In this document: positions 1 to 7,915 of the stretch, one piece after another | Numbering within the stretch: the stretch's first letter is position 1 | Layout: every line of letters starts with the position of its first letter | Assembly: GCA_946482115.1 (NCBI GenBank) | Contig: CAMLQP010000010.1 | Span: 1 to 24,907, forward strand | Origin: an uncultured Comamonadaceae bacterium | GTDB lineage: Bacteria > Pseudomonadota > Gammaproteobacteria > Burkholderiales > Burkholderiaceae | Length of the DNA: 24,907 nt | Direction: 5' to 3' | Notes under the pieces: generated by a model | What the model was told of the DNA's origin: nothing | The model's input: only the letters and a program-made list of their open reading frames with translations | Databases searched by the model: none | Position numbers and translations under genes: made by a program

Positions 1-617
1 AGAAGTTCAGCCAGGGCGGCAAGACGGCGGTGGTCTCCACCATCAACGGCGACTCCAACGTGCCTTTCTACAAGGAACTCGGCAACGCAGGCCTGAAGGC
101 CAAGGACGTGCCGGTGGTGGCCTTCTCGGTGGGTGAAGAAGAGCTGCGCGGCGTCGACACCAAGCCGCTGGTGGGTCACCTGGCCGCCTGGAACTACTTC
201 CAGTCCATCAAGGCGCCGGCCAACACCGATTTCATCAAGAAGTGGAGCGCCTACGCCAAGGCCAAGAACATCGCCGGCCACAAGGACAAGCCGCTGACCA
301 ACGACCCGATGGAGGCCACCTACATCGGCATCAACATGTGGAAGCAGGCCGTCGAGAAGGCCAAGTCCACCGAAACCGACAAGGTCATCGCCGCGATGGC
401 CGGCCAGACCTTCAAGGCACCTTCGGGCATTGTCAGCACGATGGACGCAAAGAACCACCACCTGCACAAGTCGGTGTTCATCGGCGAGGTCCAGGCTGAC
501 GGCCAGTTCAAGGTGGTGTGGAAGACCCCCGCGCCGGTGAAGGCCAAGCCCTGGAGCCCGTACATCGAAGGCAACGACAAGAAGAAGGACGAGCCGGACG
601 GCAAGTCGAAAGTTTGA
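1..617 (+). CDS. urtA: Urea ABC transporter substrate-binding protein UrtA, C-terminal part (5' end outside window)
   Basis: This is the last ~205 codons of a periplasmic type-I solute-binding protein; the reading frame is open from the first base (first full codon at 3) and stops with TGA at 615-617. The protein binds urea in the periplasm and hands it to the UrtB/UrtC membrane channel. Recognisable pieces are VSTINGDSNVPFYKEL near the start, the lobe with VGHLAAWNYF, and the late segment NDPMEATYIGINMW. The C-terminus ends in a lysine- and aspartate-rich tail (NDKKKDEPDGKSKV). The assignment rests mainly on these segments and on the complete urtBCDE set immediately downstream in the same direction. 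The signal peptide and start codon lie to the left of the window. A branched-chain amino acid binding protein is the main alternative, but the UrtB-type permease downstream argues for urea or short amides. Confidence 0.9.
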   Translation, partial: KFSQGGKTAVVSTINGDSNVPFYKELGNAGLKAKDVPVVAFSVGEEELRGVDTKPLVGHLAAWNYFQSIKAPANTDFIKKWSAYAKAKNIAGHKDKPLTNDPMEATYIGINMWKQAVEKAKSTETDKVIAAMAGQTFKAPSGIVSTMDAKNHHLHKSVFIGEVQADGQFKVVWKTPAPVKAKPWSPYIEGNDKKKDEPDGKSKV

Positions 618-620
618 TCC

Positions 621-692
621 CCCCGCGCCGCCTGCGGCGTCACCCCCCGGGGGGCGATGCCAGCCGACTGGCAAAGCCAGCTCGGCGGCATC
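621..692. repeat. Palindromic element between urtA and urtB
   Basis: The 97-bp gap between urtA and urtB is packed with dyad symmetry. CGCCGC (626-631) pairs with GCGGCG (634-639). C6 (643-648) is followed directly by G6 (649-654). A long imperfect stem pairs GATGCC (656-661) with GGCATC (687-692), CCGA (664-667) with TCGG (682-685), and CTGGC (668-672) with GCCAG (676-680) around an AAA loop. I recall similar elements in intergenic regions of Comamonadaceae. A stable hairpin after a binding-protein gene commonly protects the upstream mRNA or partially terminates, giving more receptor than permease; that role is inferred here. Confidence 0.75.
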
Positions 693-714
693 CCCGGTCC
701 AGAGACTTCCTGAC

Positions 715-2292
715 ATGCTGCCGTTCAGATCCCTGATGTTTGCCCTGTTCCTGCTGTCGCAGGGCTGGGCCCATGCCCTCACCGCCGAGCAGGCGCGCGC
801 CATGACCGTTGGCGCCGCCGACGAACGCGTGACAGCCCTCAACGCCGCCGTGGCGGCGGCGGACGACAGGACCTGGGCCTTCATCCAGGCGCTGTCGGAC
901 GAAACCGTGAAGTTCTCCGCGACCCAGGTCTTCGTGATGCGCGACGACAAGGGCCACGACCCGGTGACCGACGCCGAGCTGCCGGTGCCGGAAGAGGCCG
1001 AAGACATCATCAACAACAACCTGGTGCGCGGCGCGCTGGAGGCGGCATTGGCCGCCCGCCGGCTGGCGAGCACCGACGAAAAGGAACGCCTGGCCGCCGC
1101 CGAGCTGCTGGCCAGCGACCCCGACGACTCGCGCCTGCCCCTGATCGAGAAGGCGCTGGCCACCGAGACCAGTGCCAAGGTGCGCGCGTTGCTGGAACGC
1201 GCCCGTGACGCCGCCTCCCTGGCCAGCGAGGACAAGGCCCGGCGCCTGGCCGCCGTCACCGCGCTGGGCGCCAGCCGCAGCCCGGACACCAAGCTGCTGC
1301 TCAACCAGCGGCTGTCCGAGGAGGCAGATGACGAGGTCAAGGCGGCCCTGCGCGCCAGCATCGCCAGCATCGACGAGGCGCTGGTCTGGGGCGAACGGCT
1401 GGGCGTGCTGTTCACCGGCGTCAGCCTGGGCTCCATCCTGCTGCTGGCGGCGCTGGGCCTGGCCATCACCTATGGCCTGATGGGCGTGATCAACATGGCG
1501 CACGGCGAGCTGATCATGATCGGCGCCTACGCCACCTATGTGGTGCACGTGTTTTTCCGCAACCACCTGCCTGACCACTTCGACTGGTACCTGGTGGCCG
1601 CCGTGCCGGTGGCCTTCATGGCCTCAGCCCTGGTGGGCGCGGTGATGGAGCGCACCGTGATCCGCTTCCTCTACGGCCGTCCGCTGGAAACTTTGCTGGC
1701 CACCTGGGGCATCAGCCTGGTACTGATGCAGACGGTGCGCAGCCTGTTCGGTGCGCAGAACGTCGGCGTGGAGAACCCGGTGTGGATGAGTGGCGGGGTT
1801 CAGGTCTGGGGCAGCCTCTCGCTGCCGTGGAACCGCATCGTCATCATCGGCTTCGCGGCCGCCGTGCTGCTGGGCATGGCGCTGCTGATTGCGCGCACCC
1901 GGCTGGGCCTGTTCGTGCGCGGCGTCACGCAGAACCGGCCCATCGCCTCCTGCATGGGCGTGAACACCGCCCGCATCGACACCTACGCCTTCGCGCTGGG
2001 GTCGGGCGTGGCGGGTCTGGCCGGCTGCGCCCTGAGCCAGATCGGCAACGTCGGCCCCGACCTCGGTCAGGGCTACATCGTGGATTCGTTCATGGTGGTG
2101 GTGCTGGGCGGCGTGGGCCAGCTCATCGGCACCGTCTACGCGGCGCTGGGTCTGGGCTTCCTGAACAAGCTGCTCGAAGGCTGGGCCGGCGCGGTGCTGG
2201 CCAAGATCGCCGTGCTGGTGTTCATCATCATCTTCATCCAGAAACGCCCGCAGGGCCTGTTCGCGATGAAGGGCCGGAGCGCAGAGGCATGA
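715..2292 (+). CDS. urtB: Urea ABC transporter permease UrtB
   Basis: One of the two membrane subunits of the high-affinity urea importer (LivH-like fold). The 525-residue protein starts with a signal peptide (hydrophobic stretch about residues 6-20, ending WAHA). It continues with a soluble region of about 200 residues, rich in alanine and charged residues in helical repeats (LAAAELLASDPDD, VRALLERARD), which is typical of UrtB and absent from LivH. The permease follows from about residue 235, with the signature YGLMGVINMAHGELIMIGAYA and the cytoplasmic ATPase-contact segment near GVTQNRPIASCMGVNTARIDT (joined here without its last residues). The start at 715 leaves almost no Shine-Dalgarno sequence; an ATG at 736 would still keep most of the signal peptide. 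The stop overlaps the urtC start (ATGA). It is the second gene of urtABCDE, whose usual control by nitrogen status cannot be seen here because the promoter is outside. Confidence 0.95.
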   Translation: MLPFRSLMFALFLLSQGWAHALTAEQARAMTVGAADERVTALNAAVAAADDRTWAFIQALSDETVKFSATQVFVMRDDKGHDPVTDAELPVPEEAEDIINNNLVRGALEAALAARRLASTDEKERLAAAELLASDPDDSRLPLIEKALATETSAKVRALLERARDAASLASEDKARRLAAVTALGASRSPDTKLLLNQRLSEEADDEVKAALRASIASIDEALVWGERLGVLFTGVSLGSILLLAALGLAITYGLMGVINMAHGELIMIGAYATYVVHVFFRNHLPDHFDWYLVAAVPVAFMASALVGAVMERTVIRFLYGRPLETLLATWGISLVLMQTVRSLFGAQNVGVENPVWMSGGVQVWGSLSLPWNRIVIIGFAAAVLLGMALLIARTRLGLFVRGVTQNRPIASCMGVNTARIDTYAFALGSGVAGLAGCALSQIGNVGPDLGQGYIVDSFMVVVLGGVGQLIGTVYAALGLGFLNKLLEGWAGAVLAKIAVLVFIIIFIQKRPQGLFAMKGRSAEA

Positions 2293-3413
2293 AAAACCCT
2301 GAATCTGCAAGCTCCGTGGTGCTGCCCGAAAAACAACCGCTGCTGGGCCGCACCGGCTGGGCGGTCTTCCTCGTCGCGCTGATCGTGGTCTGCGCGGTGG
2401 CGCCGGTGCTCAACCTCGCGCTGCCGGCCGACCACCCGCTGCACCTGAGCGACCACATGGTCACGCTGCTGGGCAAGATCATGTGCTACGCCATCGCCGC
2501 GCTCGCCATGGACCTGATCTGGGGCTACACCGGCATCCTGAGCCTGGGCCACGGCCTGTTCTTCGCGCTGGGGGGCTACATGATGGGCATGTACCTGATG
2601 CGCCAGATCGGCACCGACGGCCAGTACAAGAGCCATCTGCCCGACTTCATGGTGTTCCTGGACTGGAAGGAACTGCCCTGGCACTGGGCGCTGTCGGACA
2701 GCTTTGTCGCCACGCTGTTCCTGATCGTGCTGGTGCCGGGCGCACTGGCCTTCGTGTTCGGCTTCTTCGCCTTCCGTTCGCGCATCAAGGGCGTGTACTT
2801 CTCCATCATCACGCAGGCGCTCACCTTCGCGGCCATGCTGCTGTTCTTCCGCAACGAGACCGGCTTTGGCGGCAACAACGGCTTCACCGATTTCAAGCGC
2901 CTGCTGGGCATACCCGTCACCACCTCGGAGATGCGGGTCTTCCTGTTCGCGCTCACCGGCGCCACGCTGCTGGGCTTCTTTCTGCTGGGCCGCTGGATCG
3001 TGCGCTCCAAGTTCGGCCGTGTGCTGCAGGCGGTGCGCGATGCCGAGAACCGCGTCATGTTCTGCGGCTACAACCCGGCGCGCTACAAGCTCGCCATCTG
3101 GACGCTCTCGGCCATGATGTGCGGCGTGGCCGGCGCGCTCTACGTGCCGCAGGTCGGCATCATCAACCCCAGCGAGATGTCGCCCGCCAACAGCATAGAG
3201 ATCGCCATCTGGGCGGCGGTGGGCGGGCGCGCCACGCTGGTGGGCCCCATCATCGGTGCCTTCATCGTCAACGGCGCCAAGAGCTGGCTCACCGTGGCCT
3301 TCCCCGAGTTCTGGCTGTATTTCCTGGGCGGGCTGTTCATCGTCGTCACGCTGTTCCTGCCGCAGGGCGTGGTGGGGCTGGTTCGCAAAATCCGCAACGG
3401 AGGCAAGGCATGA
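2289..3413 (+). CDS. urtC: Urea ABC transporter permease UrtC
   Basis: Second membrane subunit of the urea importer (LivM-like), 374 residues. The start is the ATG at 2289, whose ATGA overlaps the urtB stop, implying translational coupling. After a short polar N-terminus come hydrophobic segments and the LivM-type motif DLIWGYTGILSLGHGLFFAL near residues 75-95. The ATPase-contact region is near VLQAVRDAENRVMFCGYNPA, and the C-terminal part contains AAVGGRATLVGPIIGA and LFLPQGVVGLVRKI. Length and motif order are normal for UrtC. The stop overlaps the urtD start by the same ATGA arrangement. The gene order urtB-urtC-urtD-urtE is the classical one, so the assignment is firm; the transported substrate (urea, possibly also short amides) is inherited from family knowledge and was not tested here. 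Confidence 0.95.
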   Translation: MKNPESASSVVLPEKQPLLGRTGWAVFLVALIVVCAVAPVLNLALPADHPLHLSDHMVTLLGKIMCYAIAALAMDLIWGYTGILSLGHGLFFALGGYMMGMYLMRQIGTDGQYKSHLPDFMVFLDWKELPWHWALSDSFVATLFLIVLVPGALAFVFGFFAFRSRIKGVYFSIITQALTFAAMLLFFRNETGFGGNNGFTDFKRLLGIPVTTSEMRVFLFALTGATLLGFFLLGRWIVRSKFGRVLQAVRDAENRVMFCGYNPARYKLAIWTLSAMMCGVAGALYVPQVGIINPSEMSPANSIEIAIWAAVGGRATLVGPIIGAFIVNGAKSWLTVAFPEFWLYFLGGLFIVVTLFLPQGVVGLVRKIRNGGKA

Positions 3414-4285
3414 CGCCGGACCTGATGGAAGCTGGCGCCGAGCGCCTGCAAAAATCTCGCGCCGCCGCGCCCACCGGCAAGACCGAATCCGGCGGCCGCC
3501 GCGCCGGCTATTCGCGCCCCGTGGTGGCCGGCGAGGTGGACGTGACCCACGGCCGCATCCTCTACCTGGAGGACGTGCACGTGAGCTTCGACGGCTTCAA
3601 GGCCATCAACGGCCTGTCGCTGGATATCGCGCCCGGCGAGCTGCGCTGCATCATCGGCCCCAACGGCGCGGGCAAGACCACGATGATGGACATCATCACC
3701 GGCAAGACGCGGCCCGACAAAGGCACGGTGTTCTTCGGCTCCACGATTGACCTGCTGCGCCACAACGAGCCCGAGATCGCCAGCCTGGGCATCGGCCGCA
3801 AGTTCCAGAAGCCCACGGTGTTCGAGCAGCTCACGGTGTTCGAGAACCTGGAGCTGGCCTTGAAGACCCACAAGGGCGTGAAGTCCAGCATGTTCTTCAA
3901 GCTCGATTCGGCGCAGTCGGACCGCCTGGCCGAGGTGCTGCACACCATCCACCTCGCGGACAGCGTGGCGCGCATGGCGGGCAACCTGAGCCATGGGCAA
4001 AAGCAATGGCTGGAGATTGGCATGCTGCTGATGCAGGACCCCAAGCTGCTGCTGCTGGACGAACCGGTGGCGGGCATGACGGACGAAGAAACCGCGCGCA
4101 CGGCCGAGCTGTTCCTCACGCTCAAGGGCAAACACTCGCTCATGGTGGTGGAGCACGACATGGGTTTCATCCGCACCATCTCCGAAAAAGTGACGGTGCT
4201 GTGCGATGGCTCGGTGCTGGCCGAAGGCACGCTCGACCAGGTGCAGGCCGACGAGCGCGTGATCGAGGTGTACCTCGGCCGGTGA
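3410..4285 (+). CDS. urtD: Urea ABC transporter ATP-binding protein UrtD
   Basis: Cytoplasmic ATPase that powers urea import together with UrtE. The 291-residue protein has Walker A GPNGAGKTT (about residues 83-91), a variant signature LSHGQKQWLEIG, Walker B LLLLDEPVAGM and the switch histidine in VVEHDMGF. It has the LivG-type order. The chosen ATG at 3410 overlaps the urtC stop and follows a good GGAGG at about 3399; this gives an N-terminal extension of about 45 residues before the ABC core, longer than ordinary LivG proteins. The ATG at 3425 (residue 6) is a possible alternative. Downstream, a 76-bp gap with a palindromic repeat separates it from urtE, unlike the tight couplings upstream. 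Confidence 0.95.
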   Translation: MTPDLMEAGAERLQKSRAAAPTGKTESGGRRAGYSRPVVAGEVDVTHGRILYLEDVHVSFDGFKAINGLSLDIAPGELRCIIGPNGAGKTTMMDIITGKTRPDKGTVFFGSTIDLLRHNEPEIASLGIGRKFQKPTVFEQLTVFENLELALKTHKGVKSSMFFKLDSAQSDRLAEVLHTIHLADSVARMAGNLSHGQKQWLEIGMLLMQDPKLLLLDEPVAGMTDEETARTAELFLTLKGKHSLMVVEHDMGFIRTISEKVTVLCDGSVLAEGTLDQVQADERVIEVYLGR

Positions 4286-4291
4286 AGGTAT

Positions 4292-4344
4292 TCACTATCA
4301 AAAATATAGCTGCCAGCGCATATTGAACTAGCGCTAGCGGCCCA
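4292..4344. repeat. Short AT-rich palindromic intergenic repeat between urtD and urtE
   Basis: The 76-bp gap between urtD and urtE contains an AT-rich box (ATCAAAAATATAGCTG, 4297-4312). It is followed by an imperfect hairpin: GCCAGCGC (4312-4319) pairs with GCGCTAGC (4331-4338) with one mismatch across an 11-nt loop. The base composition contrasts sharply with the coding DNA on both sides. The ATAGCTGC...AGCGC...GCGCTAG pattern matches, from memory, a dispersed repeat common in Comamonadaceae genomes. No Shine-Dalgarno sequence is evident between it and the urtE ATG. Its effect on operon expression is unknown. Confidence 0.7.
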
Positions 4345-4361
4345 AAACACTCCAAGTCACC

Positions 4362-5054
4362 ATGCTCACCGTCCAGAACATCAACCAGTACTACGGCGGC
4401 TCCCACATCCTGCGTGACGTGAGCCTCACCGCCACCCCGGGCAAGGTCACCGTGCTGCTCGGCCGCAACGGCGTGGGCAAGACCACGCTGCTCAAAAGCC
4501 TGATGGGCCTGGTGCCCATCAAGAGCGGCAGCATCAGCTTTGACGGCAAGCCCATCGACAAGGCCACGCCCTACGACCGGGCGCGCGCCGGCATCGGCTT
4601 TGTGCCGCAAGGCCGCGAAATTTTCGGCCGCCTCACCGTAGAAGAAAACCTGCGCATGGGCCTGGCCTACAAAAGCGGCTCCACCCCCGTGCCCCCGCAC
4701 CTGTACGAGCTGTTCCCCGTGCTCAAGCAGATGCTCAAGCGCCGGGGCGGTGACCTGTCGGGCGGACAACAGCAGCAGCTGGCCATTGCGCGTGCGCTGG
4801 CCCCCGGCCCGCGTTTGTTGATCCTGGACGAGCCCACCGAAGGCATCCAGCCCAGCATCATCAAGGACATCGGCCGCGTGATCCGCATGCTGGCCGACCG
4901 CGGCGACATGGCCATCCTGCTGGTCGAGCAGTACTACGACTTCGCCGAACAGCTGGCCGACCAGTACCTGGTGATGGAGCGCGGCGAGGTCATCGCGCGC
5001 GGGCCGGGCAGCGAGATGGCGGAGAAGGGGATTCGGCAGCTGGTGGCGATTTGA
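4362..5054 (+). CDS. urtE: Urea ABC transporter ATP-binding protein UrtE
   Basis: Second ATPase of the urea importer (LivF-like), 230 residues, the usual length. It carries Walker A GRNGVGKTT (about residues 34-42), the Q-loop region GFVPQGREIFGRLTVEENL, signature LSGGQQQQLAIARAL, Walker B LLILDEPTEGIQ and the LLVEQY segment in place of the switch histidine, as is typical of LivF and UrtE. The start MLTVQNINQYYGGSHIL is characteristic. There is no clear ribosome binding site before the ATG; the preceding 76 bp are a palindromic repeat, so translation may depend on read-through from urtD or on an unusual leader. It is the last gene of the urt operon in this window; the urease structural genes that often follow are absent. 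Confidence 0.96.
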   Translation: MLTVQNINQYYGGSHILRDVSLTATPGKVTVLLGRNGVGKTTLLKSLMGLVPIKSGSISFDGKPIDKATPYDRARAGIGFVPQGREIFGRLTVEENLRMGLAYKSGSTPVPPHLYELFPVLKQMLKRRGGDLSGGQQQQLAIARALAPGPRLLILDEPTEGIQPSIIKDIGRVIRMLADRGDMAILLVEQYYDFAEQLADQYLVMERGEVIARGPGSEMAEKGIRQLVAI

Positions 5055-5082
5055 ACCCTGGGGGTTGATACCTCGCGGGATG

Positions 5083-5323
5083 GGAGCGACGGGGTGCCCT
5101 GCGCCGCTCATGTCCCCCGAACCGGCTGCGCCGGTTCTCCTCCTTTACTTCGCTCTGCAGGGCACCCCGTCCCTCCAATCTGAAACGGTGTAGGCGCGCA
5201 ACCGGTGGTGCGCCTACGTGGTGGTTGCCCTTGGGCGTCGGGTGGCCGGCGCAGTGAGGTAAAGGAGGAGGGCGCGCAGCGCCCGGGGGACACGAACGGA
5301 GTCGGCCACCCGGCGTCCGAGGG
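5083..5323. repeat. Pair of inverted REP-like elements after urtE (probable bidirectional terminator region)
   Basis: The 281-bp convergent gap between urtE and the Bug receptor gene is almost entirely palindromic. A 15-bp perfect inverted repeat (5088-5102 and 5157-5171), extendable by four more pairs after one mismatch, encloses a core 5111-5158. A second imperfect arm pair (5228-5250 and 5301-5323, about 19 of 23 matching) encloses an inverted copy of that core at 5251-5292. Both cores share TGTCCCCCG and CTCCTCCTTTAC but contain different small hairpins, AACCGGC-TGC-GCCGGTT and GGGCGC-TGC-GCGCCC. Between them GTAGGCGC (5190-5197) pairs with GCGCCTAC (5210-5217). This resembles a REP or BIME doublet and could terminate transcription from both sides. 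No gene was found in it. Confidence 0.75.
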
Positions 5324-5335
5324 CGTACAAGCGCA

Positions 5336-6304
5336 TCAGTCCCCCTTGATCCCGCGTGCCTTGATCAGCGCGCCAAACCGCTTCGAGTCTTCCATCACCT
5401 TGGCCCCAAACGCCGCCGGTGTCAGCGGCAGCGCGTTGCCACCGAGCTGGGTGATGCGGTCCTTGACGGCCTGCGTGCCCAGGATGCGGTTGATCTCGGT
5501 GTTGAGCTTGGCAATCACCGCGGGCGGTGTGCCGGCCGGGGCGTAGAAGCCGAACACGCTGTCGGCGTCGAAGCCCTTCAGGCCCACTTCGTCCAGTGTC
5601 GGCACATCCGGGAACAGTGGCGAGCGCTTCAGGCTTCCCACCGCCAGCAGCTTGGTGCGGCCCGCGCGCGCGGCCTGCAGGCCGATGCCGGGGTCGAAAT
5701 AGAAGTCGATCTGCCCACCCATCAGGTCGTTGAGGGCGGGCGCGGCGCCCCGGTAGGGCACGTGCACCGCGAACAGGCCGGCCTGGGCCTTCATCATCTC
5801 GCCGGCCAGGTGCGGCGAGCTGCCGTTGCCGGCCGAGCCATAAGAGAGCCGGCCCGGGTTGGCCTTGACATAGGCGAGGAAATCCTTGGCGTCCTTCACC
5901 TCCAGCGTGGGACGTGCCATGAGGTAGACCAGCACGCTGGCGGCCGAGGCCACTGGCGTCAGGTCCTTGACCGGGTCGTAGCTCATCACCGGGTAGAGGT
6001 GCGGGTTGATGGAGACCATGCCGCCCGAGGACATCAGCAGGGTGTAGCCGTCAGCCGGCGACTTGGCCACCACCTCGCCCGCGATGTTGCCGTTGGCGCC
6101 TGGGCGGTTCTCCACCGTCACCGGCTGCTTCAGGGCATCGGCCAGCGGCGCGGTGACAAGGCGTGCGATCTGGTCGGCCGCGCCGCCGGGCGGGAAGCCG
6201 ACGATCACCCTGACCGGCTTGTCGGGGTAGTTCTGCGCCAGCAGAGCGGGCGCGAAACCAAGGGCCAGGGCGGCGGCGAGGGTGGTCTGGATCAGGGTCT
6301 TCAT
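5336..6304 (-). CDS. Bug/TctC-family tripartite tricarboxylate transporter substrate-binding protein
   Basis: Periplasmic receptor of the Bug family, 322 residues, the usual size. It has a signal peptide (residues 1-23, cleavage after LLAQ), then the family opening NYPDKPVRVIVGFPPGGAADQIAR and VENRPGANGNIAGE. Later segments include LSYGSAGNGSSPHLAGEMMKA, VPYRGAAPALNDLMGGQIDF and SPLFPDVPTLDEVGL. Bug proteins usually bind carboxylates or aromatic acids and often work without adjacent TctA/TctB membrane genes, as here. The ATG is preceded by AGGAGAC at good spacing. It lies 40 bp downstream of iorB on the same strand, so it is probably the third gene of an iorA-iorB-bug operon, and its ligand may be an aryl- or indole-pyruvate-related acid; that ligand is inferred from context only. 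Confidence 0.9.
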   Translation of the reverse strand: MKTLIQTTLAAALALGFAPALLAQNYPDKPVRVIVGFPPGGAADQIARLVTAPLADALKQPVTVENRPGANGNIAGEVVAKSPADGYTLLMSSGGMVSINPHLYPVMSYDPVKDLTPVASAASVLVYLMARPTLEVKDAKDFLAYVKANPGRLSYGSAGNGSSPHLAGEMMKAQAGLFAVHVPYRGAAPALNDLMGGQIDFYFDPGIGLQAARAGRTKLLAVGSLKRSPLFPDVPTLDEVGLKGFDADSVFGFYAPAGTPPAVIAKLNTEINRILGTQAVKDRITQLGGNALPLTPAAFGAKVMEDSKRFGALIKARGIKGD

Positions 6305-6344
6305 CGTTGTCTCCTACAGGTGGTTTTCGTGATCGTATGCGTGA

Positions 6345-7913
6345 TCAGCGGGCCCGCGTCTTGAGGCGCGGGTTGTGGTGCCAGCGTATCGGCTGGGGCT
6401 TGAGAGGGCGTGCCGGAGCGCCGTGGCGCTGCAGGGCCTGGTCCAGGGCCTTGCCGGCCTCGTCGCTCAGCGCGGCGGTGCGCGCCTGCGCCACGGCCTC
6501 GGCGCGGCCGGCCTGCGCGAGATGGTCCACGATGTGCAGCAGGTTGTCCTTGCCGCGTTCGTTGGTGCTGCCATAGCCCTTGATCAGCTGGCCGCAGCGC
6601 GCGAGTTCCAGGCCCAGCGTGGCATCGGCCTGCGCGCCGCTCACCACGGCGTCCAGCCAGCGGTCGATCAGGGCCTGCTCGGTGGCGAAGCGCTGGCCCA
6701 GCGGGCGCAGGCGCTTCATGGCCGCCAGGCTGCGCAGCGCCAGCAGCCCGAAAACGCCGTGGCTCGCGATCTTGAGCGGCAGTGCCCAGGCGGCTTTGCC
6801 GCCGGCCTGGCGTTTCGCATCCCAGGCCAGCACGCGGCGCGCCAGGCCTTGCGGCAGCATCGCCGCGAACTCGGCCGCGCCGGGCTTGAAGTGGTCGTAC
6901 ACGCGCAGCAGGTCGCCAGCGGCCAGCTTCACCTCGCCGGCCACGCGCTGGCGGCGGCTCGCGCGGCTTTTCAGGTCGGCCACGCGCACGATGTCGTCAA
7001 AGGCCATCCACAGGGCCAGCCAGCGCGCCGTCTCGCGGGTGGTGGCAAAGCCGTGGGCGCCACCCGGGTCACCCGCGCGTTCGGCGGCCAGCACGCGCTG
7101 CAGGCGCGCGGCGTAACGCTCCCCATAGGAGGCGTCCTGGTATTCGCAGGCGCGCGCATGGCCCAGCGCCACGATGTCGTGCACGGCGGGCGGGAAATCG
7201 CGCGCCAGGGCCTCGGGCAGCGTGGGCAGTGCCACGCGCGGGGCCTGGTCGCCGTCCAGCACGGCCTGCACGTAGGCGGCCTGGCCGCGCTGCGCGGTCA
7301 CGGCGTCGAAGGCCAGCGCAAAGCCCTTGAGACTGGCCTTGTCCTTGGGGCCGATCACGGCCTCGTAGTCGGCGCGCGCAAAAGGCAGCAGGCCGCTGGC
7401 CGCAATCGCCCCCAGCATGACGGCGCTCACGATGGTGCCGGCCTCGCGGGTGAGCGCGGCCATGTCCAGCACGTGGTGGGCGCGGCTGTGGTCGCGCACC
7501 AGCTGCTGCAGCTCGGCGCTGTCGCGCCGGCCGTCGCCCATCACCATTTTTTCGGCCGTGGTCAGCGTGCGCGACGAGGAGGTGATGACCAGCGTGTGGG
7601 TGTCCGAGGTCAGTCCGTTGCCGATCTGGCGGCCGGTCTCCAGCAGCTCGGACGACACCAGCGCATCGAGCCGGCCAGGCAGCGGGTTGAGGCCGAACAC
7701 CGGACGCTTGCCGCCCAGCTGGGCCAGCGGCACCGGGAATACCTCCAGATAGTAGGTGGTGGCGCCGGTGCGCTGCGCCACGCCGGGGATGGAGGTGGCC
7801 TGGGCCAGGTAACCCGCGTGGCGCGCGGCGTCCACCAGCCAGCCGGTCAGCACGCCGCCGCCTTCGCCACCCAGGGCGCAGAGCAGCAGGGAGATGGGTT
7901 GTCGGGAATTCAT
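6345..7913 (-). CDS. iorB: Indolepyruvate oxidoreductase subunit beta, extended form
   Basis: Partner of IorA in oxidative decarboxylation of aryl-pyruvates (indolepyruvate, phenylpyruvate) to aryl-acetyl-CoA. The 522-residue protein has an N-terminal 2-oxoacid oxidoreductase gamma-type domain of about 200 residues (LLCALGGEGGGVLTGWL, SIPGVAQRTGATTYYLEVF). It is followed by a long C-terminal region of roughly 300 residues (from about GERYAARLQRVLAAERAGD) that I associate with the DUF6537-type extension found in proteobacterial indolepyruvate oxidoreductases. Archaeal IorB has only the first domain, about 200 residues. The start ATG at 7913 lies 2 nt after the iorA stop, indicating an operon. 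The C-terminal extension has no function I can assign from sequence. Confidence 0.88.
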   Translation of the reverse strand: MNSRQPISLLLCALGGEGGGVLTGWLVDAARHAGYLAQATSIPGVAQRTGATTYYLEVFPVPLAQLGGKRPVFGLNPLPGRLDALVSSELLETGRQIGNGLTSDTHTLVITSSSRTLTTAEKMVMGDGRRDSAELQQLVRDHSRAHHVLDMAALTREAGTIVSAVMLGAIAASGLLPFARADYEAVIGPKDKASLKGFALAFDAVTAQRGQAAYVQAVLDGDQAPRVALPTLPEALARDFPPAVHDIVALGHARACEYQDASYGERYAARLQRVLAAERAGDPGGAHGFATTRETARWLALWMAFDDIVRVADLKSRASRRQRVAGEVKLAAGDLLRVYDHFKPGAAEFAAMLPQGLARRVLAWDAKRQAGGKAAWALPLKIASHGVFGLLALRSLAAMKRLRPLGQRFATEQALIDRWLDAVVSGAQADATLGLELARCGQLIKGYGSTNERGKDNLLHIVDHLAQAGRAEAVAQARTAALSDEAGKALDQALQRHGAPARPLKPQPIRWHHNPRLKTRAR

Positions 7914-7915
7914 GG

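Noticed and set aside
5205..5546. Short plus-strand open frame covering the urtE/Bug gap
   Set aside because: It runs through the REP-like palindromes and the antisense of the Bug gene and resembles no protein.
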